A stretch of DNA of 16,690 nt from the NCBI GenBank assembly GCA_029007015.1, contig JAQXHB010000005.1, positions 1 through 16,690 of the forward strand, in the 5' to 3' direction. Below the pieces are notes generated by a model. The model had not been told where the DNA came from. It searched no databases and was given only the letters and a program-made list of their open reading frames with translations. This document shows, in pieces, positions 1-6,822 of the stretch. Both the position numbers and the translations under genes were made by a program. This stretch comes from Bacillota bacterium (GTDB lineage: Bacteria > Bacillota > Clostridia > Oscillospirales > Acutalibacteraceae). Positions within the stretch are counted from its first letter, which is position 1, and each line of letters opens with the position of its first letter.

Positions 1-1
1 G

Positions 2-1114
2 TCTACCCTCGCAGACTTTCGCTACAAGCGCAAGTACAGCGCCGAAAACGGCGCACCCGGTGGCGCCGCTCGCTGTACGGGTCGAAGCGGTTCCAACACC
101 GAAATCCGCGTGCCGCGAGGCACTTTGGTCAAAGACGCCGAGAGCGGCCGAGTTATAGCAGATATGTCGGGCGATGAGCCGGTCGTTATTTGTCACGGCG
201 GCAAGGGCGGTGCGGGCAACTGCCATTTTGCCACCCCGACCAGGCAGATTCCGCGGTTTGCCAAACCGGGCACTCCGGGTGAGGAGCGCGAGGTGACCCT
301 TGAACTCAAACTGCTGGCCGATGTGGGCATCATCGGTTTTCCGAATGTGGGCAAATCGACCCTCATCTCGGTGGTGTCGATGGCCAAGCCGAAAATTGCC
401 AATTACCACTTCACCACACTGACTCCGGTGTTGGGTGTGGTCAGCATGGGCGAGGGTTCTTCGTTTGTGATGGCCGACATACCCGGCCTTATCGAGGGCG
501 CAGGTGAGGGCGCGGGACTGGGACATGAGTTTTTGCGCCATGTCGACCGCTGCCGAATGCTGGTGCATGTCATTGATGTGTCCGGCAGTGAGGGACGCGA
601 CCCAATTACCGATTTTGAGCGCATCAATCACGAACTGGAGGTCTTTGACGCCGAGTTGGCTAAGCGCCCGCAGGTGGTGGCCGCTAACAAGTGCGATTTG
701 GCTGACGAGGACGAGATTGCCCGCGTGAAAGTATATTTTGACGAGAGAAAAATACCCTTTTATCCGATAATGGCGCCCATATCCGAGGGGACACAGGCAC
801 TGATTAACCATGTCGCCGCCATGCTGGCCGAACTGCCTCCAATCAAGGTGTATGAGACTGAGCCGGAGCCTCTGCCCGAGCCGACCGCTCATGGCCGCGA
901 TTTTACACTGCGTGTGGAGGACGGCGTATACTTCATCGAGGGCGAATGGCTGCTGAAAATTATGGATCAGATTGACCCCGACGAGTATGACTCTATGCAG
1001 TATTTTCAGCGCGTGCTCTATTCGAGCGGCATTATTGACGCGCTGGTTGAGGCCGGTATATCGGCCGGCGACACGGTGTGCATATACGATATCGAATTTG
1101 ACTATGTGCCGTGA
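2..1114 (+). CDS. obg: GTPase Obg/CgtA, 5' end cut by the window
   Basis: Obg is a ribosome-associated GTPase that acts in 50S subunit assembly and stress control. The reading frame is open from base 2, so the gene starts before the window. The visible part begins inside the glycine-rich Obg fold (GGKGGAGN near 200-226), followed by the G domain. G1 is GFPNVGKST at 335-361, G3 is DIPGLIEGA from 476, and G4 is NKCD at 686-697. The C-terminal 80 or so residues match the OCT domain (DGVYFIEGEW, FQRVLYSSGIIDALVEAG). A GTG at 110 is inside the conserved Obg fold and is not the real start. The gene is followed after 62 bases by mrnC on the same strand, so the two ribosome-maturation genes may be co-transcribed. 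The family call is secure. Confidence 0.97.
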   Translation, partial: STLADFRYKRKYSAENGAPGGAARCTGRSGSNTEIRVPRGTLVKDAESGRVIADMSGDEPVVICHGGKGGAGNCHFATPTRQIPRFAKPGTPGEEREVTLELKLLADVGIIGFPNVGKSTLISVVSMAKPKIANYHFTTLTPVLGVVSMGEGSSFVMADIPGLIEGAGEGAGLGHEFLRHVDRCRMLVHVIDVSGSEGRDPITDFERINHELEVFDAELAKRPQVVAANKCDLADEDEIARVKVYFDERKIPFYPIMAPISEGTQALINHVAAMLAELPPIKVYETEPEPLPEPTAHGRDFTLRVEDGVYFIEGEWLLKIMDQIDPDEYDSMQYFQRVLYSSGIIDALVEAGISAGDTVCIYDIEFDYVP

Positions 1115-1176
1115 CCGCTTAGGCGCGCATGGGTGCCAAATGAATATTTCTTTGCCGCGTAATTAACGGCGGCAGA

Positions 1177-1581
1177 ATGGAGATTATCGTGTCAGACAAC
1201 AGGTTAAGCCCAAATGAATACAGCCCGCTTGCTCTCGCTTTTATGGGAGACGCGGTGTACGAGGTGCTGGTGCGCCGCGCCATCATCGGCCGAGCCAACC
1301 GCGCCGCCGGCGATTTGCACTCGCAGAGCGTGGCGATGGTCAGGGCGTCGGCGCAGGCCGAGGCGGCCAACGCCGTTTTGCCCCATCTCACCGATGCCGA
1401 ACTGGCCGTCTACAAGCGCGGACGCAATGCCCATCCGGCCCACATGCCGCGCGGCTCCCGCATAAGCGATTATCACGCCGCAACCGGGCTGGAGGCGCTG
1501 TTCGGCTGGCTGTATATGTCGGAAAATTTTGACAGAATAGACTTTTTGTTTGGCATTATACTTGACGCGATGGGTGCATAA
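1177..1581 (+). CDS. mrnC: Mini-ribonuclease III
   Basis: Mini-III is a dimeric RNase III-fold nuclease without the dsRNA-binding domain, known in Bacillus for 23S rRNA 5'/3' maturation. The 134-residue length fits the family. The N-terminal ALAFMGDAVYEVLVR carries the conserved catalytic Asp and the acidic helix. The later KRGRNAHPAH, the tyrosine in ISDYHAATG and the LEALFGWLYM block are family signatures. The start is uncertain: ATG 1177 has little SD, while GTG 1189 lies six bases after GGAG (1179-1182) and would give a protein four residues shorter. Placement directly behind obg makes a small ribosome-biogenesis cluster; in Bacillus mrnC sits next to cysS instead. Confidence 0.93.
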   Translation: MEIIVSDNRLSPNEYSPLALAFMGDAVYEVLVRRAIIGRANRAAGDLHSQSVAMVRASAQAEAANAVLPHLTDAELAVYKRGRNAHPAHMPRGSRISDYHAATGLEALFGWLYMSENFDRIDFLFGIILDAMGA

Positions 1582-1613
1582 ACTAACTCAAAACCGATGG
1601 GAGTTGAGTTGCC

Positions 1614-2492
1614 GTGCGCCGAATTGGCAGAGAAACAGTAAACGATATAGCGATAATCATAGCCGGTACAGCATCTGCTGCACTGGCTATTGATGTTTTT
1701 ATGCAGCCCAATCACATTTCGCCGGGCGGACTGACCGGCGTGGCCACAGCGCTCAACTTTTTGATAAATATTCCGTCCGGTCTGTTGCTGATACTCATGA
1801 ACATTCCGCTGGCAGTCGTTGCGGCGCGGCAAATCGGAGCAAAATTTTTAATAAAGACAGTGGCCGCCACATTACTGCTCAGCGTGCTGATAGATTTGTT
1901 TGCGGTGATAATTCCGCAGTATGAGGGCAATCGGATTTTGGCGTCGGTGTACGGCGGATTGCTCAACGGCTTTGGGCTGGCGCTTGTCTTTCTGCGCGGC
2001 GGCACAACCGGCGGCACCGACATTGCGGCGAAACTGATAAACCGCAGATATCCGTATGTTTCGATGGGCAGGGTGCTGCTTGTGTTCGACGCTGCGGTGT
2101 GTATTTTTGCCGCTGTAGTGTACCGCGATGTTGAGACGGCCCTCTATTCGGTGGTGGCGATCTTTGTGTCATCGCGCGTGCTTGATGCCACTCTCTACGG
2201 CGGCGACAGGGGTAAAATGTTTTATGTCTTTTCAAAGCACACCGACCGGCTGTCCGAGCAGATAATGCGGCAGATGAAGCGCGGCGTCACAGTGCTGTCG
2301 GCACACGGCGGGTACAGCGGCGAAGACAGACCGGTCATTCTGTGTGCCGTGCGCAACTATCAGGCGGCCGAACTCAGGCGCATTATCCGCTCATGCGACC
2401 AAAACGCCTTCATAATCATCGCCAATGCAGACGAGATACTCGGCCTCGGATTCAAGGCGCTCGGTCAAGCAGAAGAAAGCGGCGGACGCTGA
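1614..2492 (+). CDS. YitT family membrane protein (DUF161 + DUF2179)
   Basis: The protein has 292 residues and begins with GTG 1614, ten bases after GGGAG (1599-1603). About five hydrophobic segments fill residues 1-175, including the family pattern QPNHISPGGLTGVA near residues 30-43 and FLRGGTTGGTDIAAKL near 125-140. The C-terminal 90 residues (RGVTVLSAHGGYSGEDRPVI, then a ferredoxin-like end) match the soluble DUF2179 domain. Members are widespread in Firmicutes and often present as several paralogues; their transport substrate, if any, is unknown. The gene starts 32 bases after mrnC and ends inside a strong terminator hairpin, so it is probably the last gene of the obg-mrnC transcript. The family is clear, the function is not. 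Confidence 0.9.
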   Translation: MRRIGRETVNDIAIIIAGTASAALAIDVFMQPNHISPGGLTGVATALNFLINIPSGLLLILMNIPLAVVAARQIGAKFLIKTVAATLLLSVLIDLFAVIIPQYEGNRILASVYGGLLNGFGLALVFLRGGTTGGTDIAAKLINRRYPYVSMGRVLLVFDAAVCIFAAVVYRDVETALYSVVAIFVSSRVLDATLYGGDRGKMFYVFSKHTDRLSEQIMRQMKRGVTVLSAHGGYSGEDRPVILCAVRNYQAAELRRIIRSCDQNAFIIIANADEILGLGFKALGQAEESGGR

Positions 2493-2516
2493 TAGAGCAT
2501 CTGCCGCTTTCTTTAA
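2473..2516 (+). terminator. Intrinsic terminator after the YitT gene
   Basis: An 18-bp stem joins 2473-2490 and 2496-2513, with a G.T pair and one A/C mismatch, a GATAG loop (2491-2495) and a trailing TTTCTTTAATT. The first arm lies in the last codons of the YitT gene. The hairpin also faces the converging small minus-strand gene and may stop it too, although the T run on that side is poor. Confidence 0.8.
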
Positions 2517-2536
2517 TTCAATCGGTTTAATAACGG

Positions 2537-2689
2537 TTAGTCATTGCGTTGACGGTTCTGGTTATTGTTCTGCTGATTGTTGTTCTGCTGGCGGTTTTGG
2601 TTATTGTTCTGCTGATTATTGTTCTGCTGACGGTTTTGGTTGTTGTTCTGCTGGTTGTTGTTCTGCTGACGGTTTTGGTTGTTCTCCAT
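2537..2689 (-). CDS. Small Asn/Gln-repeat protein (50 aa), possibly a spore storage protein
   Basis: The protein has 50 residues: 25 Asn, 17 Gln, 5 Arg and single Met, Glu and Asp, with no Lys and no hydrophobic core. It consists of MENN, three copies of the 13-residue unit QNRQQNNNQQNNN, and a closing QNRQRND. The frame stays open upstream, but the start at 2689 is favoured because GGTGA (minus strand, 2697-2701) precedes it by seven bases and the upstream 51 residues have no repeat character. A sigma-G-like promoter lies about 30 bases upstream. I recognise no named family. Composition, tandem repeats and lack of Lys recall gamma-type SASPs (SspE), which serve as an amino-acid reserve in Bacillus spores, but there is no sequence identity I can assert. 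Confidence 0.65.
   Translation of the reverse strand: MENNQNRQQNNNQQNNNQNRQQNNNQQNNNQNRQQNNNQQNNNQNRQRND
2553..2669. repeat. 39-bp tandem repeat, three units, inside the Asn/Gln gene
   Basis: Units run 2553-2591, 2592-2630 and 2631-2669, each beginning CGGTT, and a fourth partial copy starts at 2670. The unit is in frame (13 codons). Differences between units are mostly A/G changes at Asn third positions, which are silent, so the protein repeat is better conserved than the DNA. That points to selection on protein composition. Confidence 0.95.
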
Positions 2690-2725
2690 CTTTGATTCAC
2701 CACTCTTTCTTGTTGGAGTCGTGAA

Positions 2726-2755
2726 TAGTATTTGTATATGCGCCCCACTTATTCT
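2726..2755 (-). promoter_or_regulatory. Candidate sigma-G promoter of the Asn/Gln gene
   Basis: On the minus strand, AGAATA (2755-2750), a 17-base spacer and AATACTA (2732-2726) match the Bacillus sigma-G pattern TGAATA / CATACTA at 5 of 6 and 6 of 7 positions. The start point would fall near 2719, about 30 bases before the start codon. No good sigma-A -35 is paired with this -10. This is pattern matching only. Confidence 0.45.
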
Positions 2756-2766
2756 AAAAAACACTA

Positions 2767-2795
2767 TTGCCAAATAAAAAATTTTGTGATAAAAT
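2767..2795 (+). promoter_or_regulatory. Sigma-A promoter of yebC
   Basis: TTGCCA (2767-2772), a 17-base spacer and TAAAAT (2790-2795) give 5 of 6 matches in each box. The start point would be near 2802, some 25 bases before the yebC start. It diverges from the Asn/Gln gene promoter. Confidence 0.75.
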
Positions 2796-2826
2796 GTTTT
2801 AGTTAAAAAATTTGGGGGTATTAAAG

Positions 2827-3555
2827 ATGTCAGGTCACTCAAAGTGGAATAATATTAAAAGAAAGAAAGAAAAGACCGACGCCCAGAAAGCAAAGGTTTT
2901 TACCCGTATCGGCCGTGAATTGGCCATGGCTGTCAAGGCCGGCGGCCCCGACCCGAATGTTAACGGCAAACTGCGCGATGTCATCGCCAAGGCCAAGGCC
3001 AACAATGTGCCTAACGACAACATCGACCGCATGCTCAAAAAGGCACTCGGCGCCGAGGACGGCAACAACTACGAGGAGATTATTTACGAGGGTTACGGCC
3101 CAAACGGTGTTGCGGTGGTCGTTGAGACCCTCACCGATAACCGCAACCGCACCGCAGGCGATGTTCGCCACTATTTCGACAAAAACGGCGGAAACCTGGG
3201 TCAGAACGGCTCGGTAATGTTTATGTTCGAGCGCAAGGGCATAATTATGGTTGACAGCGAGGGACTCGACGAGGACACTGTCATGGAGGATGCGCTTGAA
3301 GCCGGCGCAGAGGATTTCAATGTGCAGGAAGGCGCATACGAGATTGCGACCGACCCCAACGAAGTTGACCGCATTTGCGCCGAGTTGTCGGCCAAGGGAT
3401 ACAAGTTTATTTTGGCCGAGGCACAGTACATTCCGTCGACATACACATCACTTGAGGATGAGGAGTCGATAATGAAGATGAACCGTCTGCTGGATATGCT
3501 CGAGGAGAATGACGATGTCCAGTATGTATGGCACAACTGGGACAACGAGGAATAA
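2827..3555 (+). CDS. yebC: YebC/PmpR (TACO1) family protein
   Basis: The protein has 242 residues and the typical opening MSGHSKWNNIKRKKEKTDAQ, then GGPDPNVNGKLRDVIAKAKA, NDNIDRMLKKALG, YEGYGPNGVAVVVETLTDN and the acidic ending. Family members were first described as transcriptional regulators; bacterial and mitochondrial members (TACO1) have since been tied to translation of proline-rich stretches. The start at ATG 2827 is fixed by the conserved MSGHSKW and by GGGGGT (2814-2819) seven bases upstream; the in-frame TTG at 2812 overlaps that SD and is rejected. The gene has its own promoter and appears monocistronic, since the next promoter begins about 80 bases after the stop. Confidence 0.96.
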   Translation: MSGHSKWNNIKRKKEKTDAQKAKVFTRIGRELAMAVKAGGPDPNVNGKLRDVIAKAKANNVPNDNIDRMLKKALGAEDGNNYEEIIYEGYGPNGVAVVVETLTDNRNRTAGDVRHYFDKNGGNLGQNGSVMFMFERKGIIMVDSEGLDEDTVMEDALEAGAEDFNVQEGAYEIATDPNEVDRICAELSAKGYKFILAEAQYIPSTYTSLEDEESIMKMNRLLDMLEENDDVQYVWHNWDNEE

Positions 3556-3635
3556 TCCCGCCATTCACCGGCTGAGCGGGCCCTTTGATTCACAAAAATT
3601 TGTTGACACGAATAAAATATTTTTAAAAAAAGCAC

Positions 3636-3664
3636 TTGACAAACTGTTGCGGGTGTGATATTTT
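3636..3664 (+). promoter_or_regulatory. Promoter of the T-box leader and trpXYZ operon
   Basis: A perfect TTGACA (3636-3641), a 17-base spacer and TATTTT (3659-3664) preceded by TGA (an extended -10) form a strong sigma-A promoter. Transcription would begin near 3671, just before the T-box core. A second TTGACA at 3603-3608 has no partner -10 at a workable distance. Confidence 0.8.
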
Positions 3665-3669
3665 AAGTA

Positions 3670-3932
3670 AAACCGATGAATGAGAGTAGTAACAGGTTAC
3701 CCTGACATTTCAGAGAGCCGCGGTTGGTGTGATGCGGCAGTGACAGACCCTGCGAATGGACTCATGAGGGCGAGCAGAAAGGTTATTTACCGAGTATGTC
3801 AGACGGATCCGACCGTTACAGCGGGAGGCGCATGATGGTGCGCCGGTGAGAGCACCGAGTTATTTCGGTGAATTTGGGTGGTACCGCAGGTTATTTTCCT
3901 GTCCCATGTTTTTCGCATGGGACAGGTTTTTT
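3670..3932 (+). ncRNA. T-box riboswitch leader, tryptophan specifier TGG
   Basis: T-box leaders bind uncharged tRNA and let transcription pass a terminator. Stem I begins with the k-turn-type GATGAATGAGAGTAGTAACA (from about 3674) and has the distal AGAGAG and GTGTGATGC motifs (about 3711-3735). The specifier loop reads GAA-TGG-ACTCATGAG; aligned from its right side with the glyQS pattern as I recall it (GGC-ACTTTTGAG), the specifier codon is TGG at 3757-3759, i.e. Trp. Two hairpins follow (GGCGCA/TGCGCC and CACCGA/TCGGTG), then the T-box core TGGGTGGTACCGC (3875-3887) with the UGGU tRNA-end bulge (3879-3882), then the terminator. The Trp call fits the trpXYZ-type genes downstream. Confidence 0.93.
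3898..3932 (+). terminator. T-box terminator hairpin
   Basis: A perfect 11-bp stem, CCTGTCCCATG (3898-3908) with CATGGGACAGG (3916-3926), has a 7-base loop and is followed directly by six T. It is the OFF structure; the preceding ACCGCAGG segment belongs to the competing antiterminator. Confidence 0.93.
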
Positions 3933-4041
3933 ATTTGTTACGAAAGGTTGTGTCAAAAATGGCAGGCAGACGATGGTGCGACTGAATGTGATATCGCGCA
4001 TACAACATTATATTTACAACTATTGAAAAGAGGAAATTATT

Positions 4042-5046
4042 ATGAAAAAAATTGCTAAAATTCTTACTGTTTGTCTGACACTCATACTTTGCGTTGGATG
4101 TTTTGCTTCGTGCGGCGGCGACTCCGCCGGCGCTTCCTCCGATGCCGCCAAAACTCTGAAAATCGGCATCATCCAGTACATGAGCCACCCGTCGCTCGAT
4201 AACTGCTACAACGGCATTGTTGCCGCTCTGGACGAGTCGGGCATCAATTACACCGTTGACCACCAGACCGGCTCAAGCGCATCGGCAGACTCCGATTGCA
4301 CCGGCTTTGCTCAAAACATGGTATCCAAAAATTACGACATGATTATCGCAATTGCTACGCCGGCCGCTCAGGCCGCATATGCCGCCACTGACGGCACCGA
4401 CATTCCGGTCATATTCTGCGCCGTGTCTGACCCCGAGGCTGCCAAACTGGTAGAATCAAACGACCGTCCCGGCGACAAGTGCACCGGCACATCGGATGTG
4501 CTCGACCTTGAGGCTCAGGTAAACCTCATTCAGGCCATGCAGCCCGATGTCAAGACCATCGGTATACTTTACACCTCGTCCGAGGCTAATTCAGTCACTA
4601 ACCTTAACAACTTCAAGGCTGTTTGCCAGAAGCGCGGCCTGACCGTCGAGGCAAATGCCGTTCAGAGCGGCTCAGATATACCGGCCGCCGCAGAACTGCT
4701 TGCGTCCAAGGTTGACTGCATCAACAACTTCACCGACAACAATGTGGTAAACAACCTGAGCGTGGTGCTGGCTGCAGCCGATAAGTACAACATTCCGGTA
4801 TACGGCTCAGAAGTTGAGCAGGTCAAGAACGGCTGTCTCGCCTCTGTATCTATCGACTATGTATCTCTCGGCAAAGTAACCGGTCAGATGGCCGTAGATG
4901 TCCTCGGCGGTGCCGATGCGTCAACCATGGCTGTCAAGACCATCTCCGATGCCACTCCCGTAGTCAACAGCGATGTACTGAACAATCTCGGCATGACCAT
5001 GCCGGCCGATTATAACAACGCCGAGACGGTCACTACAAACAAGTAA
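4042..5046 (+). CDS. trpX: ABC transporter substrate-binding lipoprotein, tryptophan type (TrpX-like)
   Basis: The protein has 334 residues. A lysine-led, hydrophobic signal (residues 1-19) precedes cysteines C20 and C24; C24, followed by a GGDSAGASS linker, is the likelier lipidation site, which would anchor the protein outside the membrane. The mature part matches the ABC_sub_bind family (PF04392/DUF534): LKIGIIQYMSHPSLDNCYNGI, then AIATPAAQAAYAAT, VIFCAVSDPEAAKLV, IGILYTSSEANS, and VSIDYVSLGKVTGQMAVDVL. ATG 4042 follows AGAGG by eight bases. A Trp-specific T-box upstream and a permease and ATPase downstream identify the system as trpXYZ. Substrate specificity is inferred from that riboswitch, not from pocket residues. 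The 109-base stretch between terminator and start holds no other convincing gene. Confidence 0.88.
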   Translation: MKKIAKILTVCLTLILCVGCFASCGGDSAGASSDAAKTLKIGIIQYMSHPSLDNCYNGIVAALDESGINYTVDHQTGSSASADSDCTGFAQNMVSKNYDMIIAIATPAAQAAYAATDGTDIPVIFCAVSDPEAAKLVESNDRPGDKCTGTSDVLDLEAQVNLIQAMQPDVKTIGILYTSSEANSVTNLNNFKAVCQKRGLTVEANAVQSGSDIPAAAELLASKVDCINNFTDNNVVNNLSVVLAAADKYNIPVYGSEVEQVKNGCLASVSIDYVSLGKVTGQMAVDVLGGADASTMAVKTISDATPVVNSDVLNNLGMTMPADYNNAETVTTNK

Positions 5047-5059
5047 AGGATGTTATTAA

Positions 5060-5995
5060 ATGTCATTTTTAGGTGCCTGCGAGGTATTTCTTAAATCAGG
5101 TTTTATCTTTTCCATTATCGCAATGGGCTACTATGTTTCGTATTATATTCTTGATTTTCCTGATCTGACGGTGGAGGGCACCTTCCTATCCGGTGCCGTG
5201 GTTTTCGGCCTGATGTGCAGCCACGGCATCAATCCATGGCTGGGGCTGCTGGCAGCGTTTGCCGTCGGCGGCGCCTGCGGAACGGTGACTGGTGTGTTGC
5301 ATGTACGACTGCACATCCGTCCTCTGCTGTGCGGTATACTGGTCTCGACGGTCCTCATTACCGTCAATCTGGTTGCTACCGCGGCCGGCATGACCGGCGA
5401 CTTTACTGCCCAGAGCAGTTCGGTTATTTCTTACGGGCGCACGGTTGCCACACTGCATGACTGCTTTTTCGGTGACTTGATACCCGAGAGGGTGGGCGGA
5501 ATTGCACTGCGCGATTTATTGCTTTTCTTTGTAATGGCAGTGGTTTGCAAGGTGTTGCTCGATTTGTATTTAAAGACCAAGAGCGGCCTTTTACTGCGCG
5601 CCGCCGGCAACAATGAGCAGTATGTGCGCATGCTGAGCAAGGACCCCGGCAAAAGCAAGATAATCGGTCTGGCTATCGGCAATGCCTACGCTGCTGTTGC
5701 GGGCGCGCTGTATACCCACATCAGCGGCAATGTCAACCAGAGCATGGGTATCGGCATGATTGTTATCGGCCTCGCGTCACTTATCATCGGAACTTCACTG
5801 CTGCGCTCGGTTAAGTTTATGAAGCCGACCACCAAGGTAATCATCGGCGCGTGCATCTATCAGGCTTGTCTGACCGTCGCACAGCGACTGGGTGTGCCGA
5901 GCGCCTATAACAAACTGATAATGGCGGTCATATTTACGGTGGCACTCGTACTGAGCGGCCGCCTGAAAAAGCGCGGAGGTGCCGAAAATGCTTGA
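5060..5995 (+). CDS. trpY: ABC transporter permease, TrpY-like (BPD_transp_2 family)
   Basis: The protein has 311 residues and about eight hydrophobic segments. The N-terminal FPDLTVEGTFLSGAVV and the cytoplasmic loop KSGLLLRAAGNNEQYVRML are typical of the COG4120 permeases that partner DUF534 binding proteins; that loop contacts the ATPase. Later come YTHISGNVNQSMGIGMIVIG and the positively charged tail LKKRGG. AAAGGA (5045-5050) lies nine bases before the ATG, and only 13 bases separate the gene from trpX. The end overlaps the ATPase gene by eight bases, so translation is probably coupled. Confidence 0.88.
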   Translation: MSFLGACEVFLKSGFIFSIIAMGYYVSYYILDFPDLTVEGTFLSGAVVFGLMCSHGINPWLGLLAAFAVGGACGTVTGVLHVRLHIRPLLCGILVSTVLITVNLVATAAGMTGDFTAQSSSVISYGRTVATLHDCFFGDLIPERVGGIALRDLLLFFVMAVVCKVLLDLYLKTKSGLLLRAAGNNEQYVRMLSKDPGKSKIIGLAIGNAYAAVAGALYTHISGNVNQSMGIGMIVIGLASLIIGTSLLRSVKFMKPTTKVIIGACIYQACLTVAQRLGVPSAYNKLIMAVIFTVALVLSGRLKKRGGAENA

Positions 5996-6761
5996 ACTTA
6001 AAAACATTTGCACATGCTTCAACAAGGGCACCGTTGACGAGATGACCCTTTTTGATAACTTCAATTTCTCTGCAAATGACGGACAGTTTATATCCATTGT
6101 CGGTTCAAACGGCAGTGGTAAAACCACCATGCTCAACCTGATTTGCGGCACAATGATGCCCGATAGCGGTCAGGTGATTTTCGACGGCACAGACATCACG
6201 CGTATGAGCGAATATCGCCGCGCAAAGGACATCGGCCGCGTCTTTCAGGACCCCAAGATGGGCACTTGCTCCAGTTTGACGGTGCTTGAGAATTTTGCAC
6301 TGGCCGATAATAAGAACGGCCGGTTTGGACTTACCGGCGCCATCAACCGCAAGCGAATTGATTACTACCGCGAATTGCTCAGCCAGTGCAACATGGGGCT
6401 GGAGGACAGACTGGGAGTACAGGTTGGAGCACTCAGCGGCGGTCAGCGACAGGCCATTGCGCTGGTCATCGCCGGCATGACCGATGTCAAATTGCTCATA
6501 CTTGATGAGCACACCGCCGCCCTTGACCCCAAATCGTCCGAGACAATTATGCAACTGACCGACCAACTGGTCAGCCGCAACAACACTACGGCCATCATGG
6601 TCACGCACAATCTGCGTTTTGCCGTTGAGTACGGCGACCGGCTGGTCATGATGCACCGCGGCGAATGTGTAATGGACATCGCAGGCGAGGAGAAAGCCAA
6701 AATTGTTGTTGACGACATTGTCGACAAGTTCAGCGAGATAAGCATCGAACTGGGAAACTGA
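5988..6761 (+). CDS. trpZ: ABC transporter ATP-binding protein, TrpZ-like
   Basis: The protein has 257 residues. Walker A is GSNGSGKTT (residues 39-47), the Q loop is FQDPKMGT, the signature is LSGGQRQ (149-155), Walker B is LLILDEH (169-175) and the switch His is in VTHN. It energises the preceding permease. The ATG at 5988 is preferred to the in-frame GTG at 5979 because a perfect GGAGGT (5975-5980) lies seven bases before it and would overlap the GTG. The residue after the catalytic Glu is His rather than the common Pro, a variation also seen in uncharacterised COG1101 ATPases. The gene ends the operon and a hairpin follows within 17 bases. Confidence 0.92.
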   Translation: MLELKNICTCFNKGTVDEMTLFDNFNFSANDGQFISIVGSNGSGKTTMLNLICGTMMPDSGQVIFDGTDITRMSEYRRAKDIGRVFQDPKMGTCSSLTVLENFALADNKNGRFGLTGAINRKRIDYYRELLSQCNMGLEDRLGVQVGALSGGQRQAIALVIAGMTDVKLLILDEHTAALDPKSSETIMQLTDQLVSRNNTTAIMVTHNLRFAVEYGDRLVMMHRGECVMDIAGEEKAKIVVDDIVDKFSEISIELGN

Positions 6762-6777
6762 CAAATGAATAATTGAC

Positions 6778-6822
6778 AATCACCGCCCATAACATATACC
6801 GTGGGCGGTGATTATTTGTTTA
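6778..6822 (+). terminator. Hairpin after trpZ that also covers the next gene's SD
   Basis: A perfect 12-bp stem, AATCACCGCCCA (6778-6789) with TGGGCGGTGATT (6802-6813), has a 12-base loop. The following ATTTGTTTATATA is a weak T run, so termination may be partial. The 3' arm contains the GGTGA used by the next gene, so the same hairpin could block its translation in read-through RNA. Confidence 0.65.

Noticed and set aside
2553..2686. CRISPR-like array
   Set aside because: The units are contiguous 39-bp tandem copies without spacers and they encode an in-frame protein repeat.
3603..3608. Second TTGACA upstream of the T-box as a promoter
   Set aside because: No -10 box lies 16-18 bases downstream; the copy at 3636 has an ideal partner.
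3959..3985. Eight-codon ORF (MAGRRWCD) after the T-box with one Trp codon, as a leader peptide
   Set aside because: Only one Trp codon, a poor SD about 11 bases away, and no second terminator after it. The T-box already provides Trp control.
3846..4058. 70-codon plus-strand ORF across the T-box terminator
   Set aside because: It runs through the T-box core and terminator hairpin, which explain the sequence fully, and it has no plausible protein features.
6105..6779. Long minus-strand ORF (224 codons) opposite trpZ
   Set aside because: It is antisense to a clear ATPase gene, has no SD or family likeness, and GC-rich genes often open such frames by codon bias.
6801..6815. GTG 6801 as start of the LysM-GH18 gene
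   Set aside because: It is inside the hairpin arm with no SD, and adds five residues before the family-typical N-terminus at TTG 6816.
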